A program made the translations under genes and the position numbers. From contig NC_079876.1 in NCBI RefSeq assembly GCF_029227915.1, positions 24,824,328 to 24,888,327 on the forward strand: DNA of 64,000 bases, written 5' to 3'. The notes under the pieces are model-generated. The model worked only from the letters and a program-made list of their open reading frames with translations, ran no database searches and was not told the origin of the DNA. Below, in pieces: positions 10,912 to 21,800 of the stretch; the first letter of the stretch is position 1; each line of letters starts with the position of its first letter. The stretch comes from Hydractinia symbiolongicarpus. Taxonomy: Eukaryota > Cnidaria > Hydrozoa > Anthoathecata > Hydractiniidae.

Positions 10912-11290
10912 GTAGGACGGACGATGAAAGGACGTGCAAAGGTCGTCCTTAGAAAATATTTCTCAGGTCGTCATTTTTTGAAAGATTTCCGGACGTCCTT
11001 TTTATGTATGTCCTTGGGACATATCGTAAGAGGATATCTTTTTGACGTCTTTTCGTTCGTCCGTGAGATAACATTTTTGTGACGACCGTTAAATGTCGGT
11101 TGTAGGACGTCCTTTTTAGGTCATCGTTCGTCGACGTTAAGACGTCTTTCATCGAATGTCCAACGGCACATTGCTTTTCTACGTCCTTAGAATGTCCTTC
11201 TCAATATATCTTCTGGAAATCGTATTTTGACACTCTACGGACGCCCTCTACAAGTCAGCCGGTAGTAGACGTCGCGTAAAATACTTTTAT
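10912..11290 (+). mobile_element. Right part of the GGACGTCC-rich element
   Basis: It is dense in GGACGTCC, GACGTC and CGTCCTT motifs on both strands, continuing the type of sequence seen at 9215-9335. Together they look like one older repeat interrupted by about 1.6 kb of younger insertions. No coding content. Confidence 0.45.
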
Positions 11291-12714
11291 CTTTTATATA
11301 ATATAAGTTAAAGAAGTTATACATCATTGCTTTGTCCTGCACGTCTGAATTTTTTAAACTGTTTCTAAACAGTTTAAGAAACTCTTCTTTATAAGGCAGC
11401 TATGGCTATAGCTGTTGCTAATAGATATTAAATTTCAACTTATTCGAAGTAAATCCGCTAGAATCACCAAATAATTCGAGTTTAAAAAATGTTTGAGTTA
11501 AGGAATGTTCGAGTAAACCGACGAATGATGAGTAATTTGGCAAACTGCGGGTACACAGAAACAAAGTTCGTGCGGTTGCAAGAAATAACAAGATTTGTTG
11601 CAATCGGACGAAATTTATTTTTGTGTCCTGAAAGTTTTAAGCAAAACCAGTCTTTTGACGGAGTTGAAAATGTTTGAGCAAAGAGAAATTCGTGTTATCC
11701 TGTATTCGAGTTAGTCGAAGAAAGATTTAGCTCAAACTATTTTAACTTGAAGCATATCTTGTCTTCCTTAGCGCGCACGTTTTTCTTTAAGCAACATCTT
11801 GCAAGCAACATGGCTTAAATCTTGAGGAACAACAGAACAACTTGTTAGCAATATCCGCACAGAAACTGAGCGGTATCGAGCCACACCCAAAATTTTAGAT
11901 TTCTGATATCAGAGAGTATCTATGTAAATACGAATCTCGATAAAAAATAGCAAAAATTGTTGCATTATGAAAAAACAACTAAGTGCTGTCAAGTTCATTA
12001 TTTTTTAACATTATTCTTTTAAATGTCAACATATTTTCTCTTTCTAGTGAATATCCATCGGAGTGAATTAATAAACTGACGAAGACATAATACGATAGGA
12101 TTTAAATGCTATGATATTTATTGCCCCAGACATGCGGTGGAGGGTTTTTTATCTGGGCAAAGCAAATGCGTTCCGAAGTCGATCGGACTTTGGACTTCTT
12201 CAACATCAACTTCTGAACTTATGAACAGTTTTGTCGGTCCAGGACGAATAACTACACTACTTCCCCTTTTATGTTTTATATATGAGAAATTTTATATATA
12301 CTGTCAGTTTTATCATTAGCTAGCAACTACCTTGACTTGAATAAAGTTGAAAATTGAAAGGGACAAAGTAAATTCTTTCAAGAATTCTTCTAGCTAGCTA
12401 GCTACCACAGCTAGCTACAGTAAATGGAAGTCCTTTAGTTTAGTAGTACAGATCAAGTTACGGAAATGAAGAATATTTATTCGACTACCTGGAAACTGTC
12501 CCTATATCTAACTAGCTAGCTACCTGTCTGGTTTTTCACTACTCATTTGTAAAAAGTCCTGATCTGCAATTTATCACACTCATGAATCAATGTAAAAGCT
12601 CTTATAAAATCAAAACTAGTTGTGTATGCGTATGGAGATCCACTGTGATTTATATCTGTCAGAAAAGCAAAGGAATCTCTTTGCCACTTCTTTCAGTTGT
12701 GTTTTATAATAACA
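11291..12714. other. Non-coding stretch with CTAGCTAGC microsatellite
   Basis: No gene recognised. Short runs of CTAG/TAGC repeats occur around 12390-12416 and 12507-12522. Confidence 0.5.
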
Positions 12715-13350
12715 CTAGTCGTTAGTCCCCTTAGGCCTAAGAGCATTCATTGGAAGAAGTATTCATTGTTTAATGTGTTTTGGTGACGTATACCAATATA
12801 TACCAAAAGAAAATTTGGAAATTTTTTTGCCCATTGCCTGTAATGTGTAGTGTGTAAAAAGCTGATAAAGAAATGTATAGGATCATGCGCTTGTAACAAA
12901 CGTGTAAGGAGATGTATTATGGGTTAAAAATATTTTGCTGACATTAGCAGAGACCCGCCAAAAATTGTATCGATATTGAAACACTGATCAAGAAAATGTA
13001 TAAATCATGTATATATACTGTACTTTTGACAAACGGTTGCAGAGATTTGTGTTTTATATAAAGGTTCTTTAATGATGTTATCAACCAATTTATTCCAAAG
13101 CTGATTCTGGGACCCTGGTTTAGGAAACTTACCAATTTGGTCCTAGGTTGTCCCTACTTTCCCACATGATAAAAAATGACTGATGTCACCAGCTGGTTTC
13201 CAATTTATTTAAATTTAAATAAGCTATTGACTTTAAATTAATGTTATTGACGCTGTGACGTTAAATTTTTCCATTAACATTTAATACATGAAAATGAGGA
13301 TATCCACTTTGCAAGTCACAGACAGACACAACTTTTGCATATTATATAGA
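12715..13350 (-). mobile_element. Helitron-like non-autonomous element, unit 1 of a two-unit array
   Basis: Read on the minus strand, the unit starts with TCTATATAAT at 13350 and ends with CTAG at 12718-12715, followed by T. The body shares blocks with the array at 53.7-58.7 kb (GTTGCCTGTAATGTGTAG-like, GATCAAGAAAATGTATA, TTTTGACAAACGGTTGCAGA). It directly abuts the next unit at 13350/13351. Confidence 0.7.
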
Positions 13351-14446
13351 CTGGTCAATAAGGCCTGTGGAAAAATCCACTTAGGAAAAACACCAATTAA
13401 AAAATAGGTTGCTTTAGATGTTTTGCTGACGTTAGCAGTGCATATACAAAAAAGATGTTCTTAAAATCTTACACCAAATATCAAATGTCAAATCACATTA
13501 AATCCCCCACACAAATCTTATACAAAATAAAAAAGAACAGCATGCAAGGTGCAAAGTCTAGTTGATAAAATGATACAACAACAATACTCACAACATCAAC
13601 ACTCACAACACCCACAAAACAGACAGTAAGAACACTCACAGTTACAACACCGACAGTCACAACACAGATAATAACAATGTTAGAAATAATGCATCTCAAA
13701 TATATGTACTTATAAGTGATTATGTTGAAAACCCTCAGTATTTTATTCTGAAATGTCAAAAAGGAGGCCTGCAAGAGTTAGCACAAATCAACAAAAATAA
13801 GTTCTTTACACATTTTAAATATTGTCTTTCCCTTAAAACAAAACTATGAAAAAGCCATAGTTTGGAAAACATCAAATTTAAATCTAGAAAAATCAGTTGC
13901 ATACCATCCTCTCCCGCAAAAATTTACATAAAATGTAAAAAATCAACCAGTTAAGAACACAAAAATTTCCTTTTTTAGTATGATGATCCATACTGCCCTT
14001 TTCCAACAATTTTAAACCTAAATGTCAAAAAATCAATAAGCAAAGAATAAACTTGAATCAACAAACATTGTATACGATTCATCAACAAGGGTTTACACAA
14101 AATGTAAAACATATCGGTTTTTGAGAAACACGTCTAAATCAACAAAAATAAGTTCATTCAGCATGTCATTACCCATTAATCTTCTACAAAAAGTTTATAA
14201 CAACCTTTAATATTTCAATCAGAACTGTCAAAAACATCAAATTTATATCTGGAAAATCATTTATTTGGTTGCATACTATTCTGTTCCCCAAAAATATACA
14301 AAAAATTTAAAAAAATAACTGGTTAGGAACACAATTTTTTTTTTGTTAGTATGATGATCTGCAGTGACCTTTATCAATCATTTTAAACGAAATGTCAAAA
14401 AGAATAAGGAGTAAATTTGAACACACTTAGCGTATTAATATATAGA
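13351..14446 (-). mobile_element. Helitron-like non-autonomous element, unit 2 of a two-unit array
   Basis: On the plus strand it opens with CTGGTCAATAAGGCCTGTGG and a GTGGAAAAATCCAC hairpin, which is the 3' end of the element on the minus strand. It closes with GCGTATTAATATATAGA, the minus-strand 5' end TCTATATA, preceded by A. The interior (AATATCAAATGTCAAATC, CAAGGTG...CTAGTTGAT, ACTCACAACA repeats) matches the long unit at 56.3-58.7 kb. No RepHel protein is encoded. Confidence 0.75.
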
Positions 14447-14917
14447 TTATGAAAAAGTGAAGTCTAATACAATATTTTTATATATTTTTATGAACGTCTT
14501 TTAAAGAATTTAAAACAAGAAGTATAACAACCTCGCCAACAAAGTTTATAAAAAGCTGTCTATGAAATTGTGATTTCTGTTACGAAGTTAGACACGACAT
14601 ATTTTGCTATTCGGATAGGCAATAATATTAATAGAAAATTCCTCGAAATTTCAATTTTCGTTAGGTCAGTCTGGAGTAAACTGACTGACAGGAAGAAGAA
14701 AGACCACAAGCTCCACCTAAAATTTTTGAAATTCAGTAACCCCCCCAAAAAAAAACAAAAAACAAAAACAAAACAACAACAAGAAATAAACAACGGGGTA
14801 TAAGAAAGTCACTTAGTGAGAAAAAGCAAAATAAAGAAAAATAATATACGATCTTAATTGTTCGAAAAAGGAAATAGCTTTAGTTAAAAAACCATATTAC
14901 TAGAAAAAAGAAAAAAT

Positions 14918-15258
14918 GCAGCCTATCATTCATGGTTGAAAGTCGCGCGATGGAACTTTTATGGTCTTAAACGGCATTTAGTTGACAAAAAATTAACATT
15001 TTGATGTCACTATCATGTTCAGCATACTTTTTTGTTAACTTTGCCAAATTTTGTCGAAAATAAAGTAATTTTAATTTTTGGTCCAATTTTGGCCTAAAAT
15101 AACAATTAGGTGACAAAATCAAAATTATGATGTCACTATTATGTTCAGCATAATATTTTTGTTAACTGTGCCAAATTTTGTCGAAAACAAATACCAAATT
15201 TGGCCGATGACTTTTTAAGTACTTAGAGAGTTTAGGTATGAAGTTTAAATTTGTGACG
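14918..15258 (+). repeat. Dispersed repeat (copy B) with reduced internal tandem units
   Basis: It has the same start (CAGCCTATCATTCATGGTTG) and end (GAAGTTTAAATTTGTGACG) as copy A at 6.9-7.6 kb, but only about two internal units of about 130 bp. The flanks are conserved while unit number varies. Confidence 0.8.
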
Positions 15259-15621
15259 TTGCAATTGACCATTTGGTTAGTTAGTTACGAGTTGGAAACA
15301 CATCCTCGCAGGCGAGATAGTAAAAAGAAAAAAAAAGTAAAAATAGTTACCAAGATGAGATTAGAACACACAACTACTCCCGTGTCGGTGCTCAGAGAGG
15401 CAAAAATTTCTATTCTTGTAGGACACATTTGCGTTTTAATACAAGCTCACAAGCTTGTAAAAATGCAGCATTGAGTGAGAATGAAAAATAACTAGATATA
15501 ACTTCTTTTTTGTATATTTTCTATTTATTTTAGTTTGGACTTTAAACTTTGTCAATTGATTTCATTTATAGTAGTATAGTTTTAAACAAACAAACAAAAA
15601 GTAATAATAACAACGATAGAA

Positions 15622-17334
15622 ATGTCTAAAGAAACAGGCAGTGTAATTTCAGTTGATAAAGCTAATCCTCCCACAGAAAAGAAAAAGTTAAAGGCATGTT
15701 GTGCATGTCCAGAAACTAAAAAGGTCAGAGATGAATGGTAAGGACTCATTTTAATGTTATCTGAAGGTTACATGACTTATTTTAAGGTTAGATGAAACAC
15801 CCAAATTGCTATTTGTGTTATATTTTTATTTCTATAGTACAGTACAGTCCAGATGTACGCGTATGCGCGTACGCTCAACTTGCAAAAATAATTGTTTTTA
15901 TTCAAAAACACAATAGGGTTAAGTCACGCAACAAAATTGCTTTGTGTTAAAAACAAAAACATAGCAAGAAACATTGTTTATAAACAATACTCTGCATGGG
16001 GGAAAATTAAACGTGAAAACCATTGAATTTTTTATTTTTTTTAACAACAAAACTAATTAAAGTAAAACGATTTTAATCTCAATATATTTTAAAAACACAA
16101 GCTGTTTTAGAAAACAACAAATCCAATAGTCTAAATATTTAAAAAAAATAATGCTGCCATTTTTTAAAACTTTTAGTAATATTTCTTTATCAAGCTTATT
16201 TTTTAACATGCAAAACTTTTAAAAGTTTAACAACGCAAACGGGTAAACCCTACGTTCGGGACCTTTCCCTTCACAATAAGGTTTCAAAAACAATTTAAAT
16301 TTCAATACTGAAGAAAGAAAAATCTAAAAATTTAAATTTTGACAGTCTTAATAACTTTTACGCGATTAAAAGGTGGAAACGCTCGTTGTGGGGAAGTTTT
16401 GTTCCGGTAAGAATAGAAAGATACTAAAGATACTAAAACTATCAAACAATGGATCACCATGTCACATTGATTAGAGTCGATAACATTTACAATTATGCTA
16501 TTGGGAATAGTTATATTACACTATTTAACAATAGTTACGCGCAGTTATAATAAGACATTTTTTCTTCAAGAATCTTTTATTTATTAGGCGCAAATTATGA
16601 CTTACAAGACTCGCAAGATAATTAATAAGAAGTAAAGATAAACAACTCCCCCATCCAAGAAAAAGGTGTGAAACTTGAGTGTACCCGTACACTTACATCT
16701 GGACTGTACTGTATATATAACATCATTAATTAAAAAATATTTTTTTGATGTTTTAGATATGCTTAGTTCTCTAATATTGTCTGTTTTTTTGCTTGAAAAA
16801 TTCTTCAGATATTATCACATTGTAAAGGTAAAAACAGAGTACAACAGAGAGAGCACAAAAGAAGCACAAAAAATATTTTTAATATAAATTCTGTGCTAGG
16901 CCTGAAATGCAAAACCAACACACTGTTTTGTTACTGAAGTAGAGTATAGATTTAAATGGTGTGATTTTTACGTGATAACTTCAGCCTTAAGTACCCAACC
17001 TTTTAGGCTTAAGAATCCTGTACTTTTTGGACTAGCAAGTTGGCAAGGTTTTCAATAACTTTTTACGTCTTCACAGTTGATTTTTATGACAAAAATAGCA
17101 CAATTCCATAAAAGATTTATTTAGCTTTTTAAAAAAATATACTTTTTTATGTTATTTTATTTTGCATTTTAAGAAATATTGTACCCAGTATTTTCAACTT
17201 GGGTACTGTTTTATGTATCCTGAAACACTGTTGATGCCTTTTTTTATAGTATAATGGAAAATGGTGAAGAAAATTGTAAAGAACTGATTGAAGCTCATAA
17301 AAAGTGTATGAGGGATCTTGGCTTTAACATTTGA
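15622..17334 (+). CDS. COX17: Cytochrome c oxidase copper chaperone COX17
   Basis: Two coding exons, 15622-15737 and 17250-17334, joined within a Cys codon (TG/T) by a GT-AG intron, give a 66-residue protein. COX17 proteins are normally about 60-70 residues. The protein carries the copper-binding [11 protein letters not shown] motif. It also has the twin Cx9C pattern: [11 protein letters not shown], and [11 protein letters not shown] near the end, closing with [12 protein letters not shown]17 works in the mitochondrial intermembrane space, where it receives Cu(I) and passes it to SCO1/SCO2 and COX11 for cytochrome c oxidase assembly. The Lys-rich N-terminal part is variable in the family. All motif Cys are present, so the gene appears functional. 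An AATAAA follows 20 bases after the stop. Confidence 0.95.
15738..17249 (+). other. COX17 intron
   Basis: It starts GTAAGG and ends TTTATAG. It holds a short palindromic patch GTACGCGTATGCGCGTAC near 15.86 kb, and otherwise AT-rich sequence with no recognisable gene or element. Confidence 0.85.
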
Positions 17335-17353
17335 TTGCTGGTGTTAACTTTAG

Positions 17354-17359
17354 AATAAA
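17354..17359 (+). terminator. Polyadenylation signal AATAAA for COX17
   Basis: A canonical AATAAA starts 20 bases after the COX17 stop codon. In this AT-rich DNA the motif is common, so only position supports it. Confidence 0.55.
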
Positions 17360-18855
17360 AAGCTCAAAAGTAAGTATTGACAAGGTTTTTTTCTAAGTTG
17401 GATTTTTACGTGGAACTGTAGATGATTTGATGTTATAAAAAATTTTATTATTTTAAAAGTTAGCTGTTTTAAATACATACATATTTTTATATTTTATTAT
17501 TTTTTACTTGTGTATTCTTTTAAGTATTGAAATGATTTTAATTCTGTCTTTTTATTCAAAGTTTAAAAAATTAAAAGTTTTCCTACACAGGCTTTTTATG
17601 TGCGTATTTTAAAATACTAACTGGAAGCTATATGTGCCACGACATGTTTTTCACGTAAATATATTTTGGTATGTATTATAAACCAGCAATTTTTATTGCT
17701 ATTATTTATTTTTAGGTTTTGAGGTATTTCCAAGTTCGAGCGGCATCAAGCTTTGTAAAAATTGACTGACATCCACAACCGTATTAATTTTATAAATAAG
17801 ATGTCTATCTTAGTATATACATGTAAACTTTATATTTTTACTAAAGTTATAAAACTTGCTTTTATAAGATAAAACCTCTTTACTTTACTTTACTTTTCAG
17901 TTGCTGCTGTTTGTTATTAAGTAGTAATTGGACTGGCCTTTTTATTTTTGGCCAAATATATGAAATATTTTAAGAAAAAAATGTTCTGAAAAGCCGAATT
18001 ACAAAATATTATAATCATTCATTTTTGCTCAAAAGAAGCATTTTCTTAAGGAAGCATTTTCTTAAGGAAGACATTTGCAAATACTGACAGCTATTCATAA
18101 TTTAGTTTCATTTTTGTTCAAGTTTTTATTAGGTACTTGCGTTATGTAGTTGTTCAAAAACAGCTTTATAAACCTTTTTGAGTAACTACATTTTCTGCAG
18201 TAAGCCCTTTTGGCTCTGTGTGACTGACAGAAAGATGCGGGAGCTTATTGAAAAAAGTTCCTTTTTCAAATACTCATACAAAGTTGTAAGTACTCATAAA
18301 GTCGTAACGACAGACTGAAGATGACCTCACTTTATCTAGCCCCTGCATCTTTTTGCCTGCAACGAAATTGCTGAAGCTAAAAAGGCTTTCCCCCCAAAAT
18401 TTAAACATTCAAAAAGTTCTATATGACCAGCCTTTCTATTTCATGTCACTTGGCATTTGCTGTTAACAAAACGAGCATCTGATAATATGGCACAACAGCA
18501 ATGTTTTGCTGACTAACCGAATTTGAATTAAGGTGTGCATGAACATTAAGATGTCTGTTACCTGTTCGTTGAGATTATTCACAAATTTCTAATAGAAAGT
18601 GATGAGATTTATTGGTGGATGTATTTTGTTAGGGAATGATTGAAAAAGCAAAGCATATGTTCATTTGTATTGAGCTTTACGCCTTCTTAAACTTGCAAAA
18701 TAGAAAAGCCATCTCGATTCTCCACATTAAGCCCTCTTTGAGCATCCTAATTCTTTTTCAACTAGGGCTCTCCTAGAACTGCAGAAAATCTGCAATTTTA
18801 ATTTTTTTTAGAACAATAATTAAAGAAATTATTTGCATTGCATGCTGGGTAAGAA
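17360..18855. other. Intergenic stretch between COX17 and LPP
   Basis: No gene recognised. The LPP promoter and 5' UTR should lie at the right end. A direct duplication of about 16 bases (AAGCATTTTCTTAAGG) lies near 18.04-18.07 kb. Confidence 0.5.
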
Positions 18856-21800
18856 ATGACAAGACACAGCATCTACCGAATATGTGCATACACTATCAAT
18901 ACAATTACGTTCATCACACTCATTGTTTTGTTCATATTATTTGAAGGAATCACGTCTCCATTTAATCGAGGATTTTTTTGCAATGATGAGAGTATACAAA
19001 AGCCATATGTTGCAAAGCAGACAGTACCAGTAGCCATGTTGACTGGATTAGCAGTGGGAGTGGTTCTAATTGTAGTAAGTTCTTTCCTGTTTGTTATTCC
19101 ACATATTTTTTATTTGATTCCAGTGTTTACTAAAATTGTGTTCCTTTATAAAAAATACCGTAAAATCCTATAATCATGTGCAGCGCTTATCAGCAGTAAT
19201 AGTGAGATTTTTGAGTGCTTATTCACAGGTGCACTTATAATCGAGTATGAAAATGTGCAAGGGAAAACAAAAGATTAATTGAATAGTTTTTTTCACTGAT
19301 GTGTATTGCCCTACAAAGTCATTTGAAGTGAAACAAAACCTTTGTATGTTTGTCAATTTTATTGTTTTTGATATCTCCTAAACGCACTTATCTAAGGATG
19401 TGCTTATAAAAAGGAATGAAATTTTGATAAAGATTTAATGCGCTTAACTACTGATGCACATATAACCAGGTGAGCTTATAACCAGGTGCGCTTCATTACG
19501 ACATTTTACGGTATACATTAACCCCAACCCAAAGTTTTGTACTGCTTATAAAATCGTTTTTGTTATTAGTACTTTTTCTGTGACATCATCAGAAGCCTAA
19601 AATATGTCCAAAATTCATGCCTCCATTAAAAAAAAGATTTGGAAGTGTCATTTTATCGGAGTTGTTGGTTTGAAAAGATTTCTGGAAATTTTTTAGAAGT
19701 ATATCCTAGTGTTGTTAGTTTATCTATATTATAATTACGTCTGTCTGTCATGCAAAATGGTTACTGCAGAAGCGAGACACACGAAATTCGGTAAATAAAG
19801 GACAGGCGAATCCGTGGATTTATTCACAGGCCACTGACTAGTTCTGTATTATTTTACCTCTCGTGTGCTATTAACATACTGTGTGTATTTACTTCAACCT
19901 GTTGTTTTGTCTATAGGTCATTGGTTGCGATATTTATAGTCACTTCCATTTACAAAGAAGGTATGGTTCTACCAATGTTAAAAGTGACCATGTGGTGATT
20001 GTTGGAGGGATTCGTATGAATACCTGTATTTACAGGTAATACCTAAATTTATTGATATAAAGGAGTGATATGCTTACTCGACTAATTTCTTTTTTTTTTA
20101 AAAAAGTCTACAATCTTGAATAAAATTGTTGAGGCAACGATGTACAAAAATTTTGAATTATGAATGAAAGCTATATGTTAGGCGAAATTACACATGCAAA
20201 GATTAAATTCGTAAATTTCAGGAAAACAAATAGTTAACCTCAAAATTAGTAATTTTTGTTCAACTTTTGTTTTTCTTAGAACAATCTTTCGTTTATTTTT
20301 GGCGTTGATTGGTGGGCTGATGTGTTTAATTGTAACTGGTATTGGCAAAGTAATGGTGGGAAGATTGAGACCGCATTTTCTAGCTGTATGCAAACCGGAT
20401 TATAGCAAGTTTAACTGCTCTGCCGGATACATTACTTTCGATGTGTGCACTGGTACTGATGAAAGAGCACTTAGGCAAGCCAGGTAATGGTATATGAATA
20501 CATACCACTTAGTGTGTTATGCGTTCTGTTATTTGTCATGAGGTGAATAAAAACACAGAGAATAAAAAGAAGTTGTCAAATCTTACTTAAAGCAACGGTG
20601 CTACAAACTTAAATTCGTGGAAAATTTCTTTTTCCTTTGCTGAGAGGGAGCAGTTATTAGCGAATGCTTTCCCAAAGTTTTGATACATATTTTTTTCTTA
20701 GGTTGTCATTCCCGTCTGGCCATTCATCATTTTCTGCATACACTGTCGTTTTTGTTGCATTATATATTCAGTATGTTTTTATCACAAAAGGTTTTTCTTT
20801 ACTCAAACCCTTCGTGCAGTTATCCCTTGTTTGTTTGGGTGTGGCTTGTGGTCTTACAAGAATATCTGATTATTTTCATCATTGGTCCGATGTACTAGCC
20901 GGTTTATTGCTAGGGTTGCTGTTTGCGGTGTACACCGTAAGTGTTTTTCTTATTATTTATAGCATCCTTCTGTCCACTTGAAATTGTAACACTGTAAAAG
21001 GCCTTTGCTTGTTTTCTGAAAACGATGAATATTAATACTCGTTTGTTTTGTTTTCCTTCTTTCGGTTATAAAACAGGATTTTGTTTTGAAAGACAAGCAT
21101 CAAATAAATAGTTCATGACATATAGTTCATAGCATTATCTTCACTTTTAACTTGGACAAAATCAAAGCAACGATTTAAATCCATGTAAGCGTAGGCATTT
21201 TTTTCTCCGTTTTTGTACAGAAAATAAAATGTTATAAAGGAGCCTACCAACAAACTTTTAAGACTAAAATTGTATTGCATAATTGCAATACAATTGCACC
21301 GCTTTGCCACATTCGTTAAACGAAAGAGAAAAAAAACAAAAATTAATAAAAAATGCGGCGGTTGTTTCTTCTTCTTATCATTAACCTTGTCTAATTTTTT
21401 TTCTTGTCTGTTCCTTTATCTAATAATATTCCTTGCACTTGCGTTCTCCGACTTTGAAATATGCTTGTGATGTCAAGGTGTTATCTAGGTTTCATTTTGT
21501 TTGTTCCCCATCGAAAATACTAGTTGACTTACTTAAGCAACAATATTTCTATGACTTACTAGCTTTTCCCTGCTATCTATCCGATGAATTCGTTTCTGAA
21601 AACTGTCGTGGCAAAATCTCCCAAAAATTCATTCATTGAATATGCTGTTCTAATTTTTTTAATCTTTGATGGAATGTTACCAGAAATTAGTGTAGGCTGA
21701 GCAGAATGAATGATATAAATATATTTATTCATTAAAAATAATTAATAATTTAATTAAAATATTTAAAATCTAAATAGACTAAGGTTAAAGTAAAACTTTA

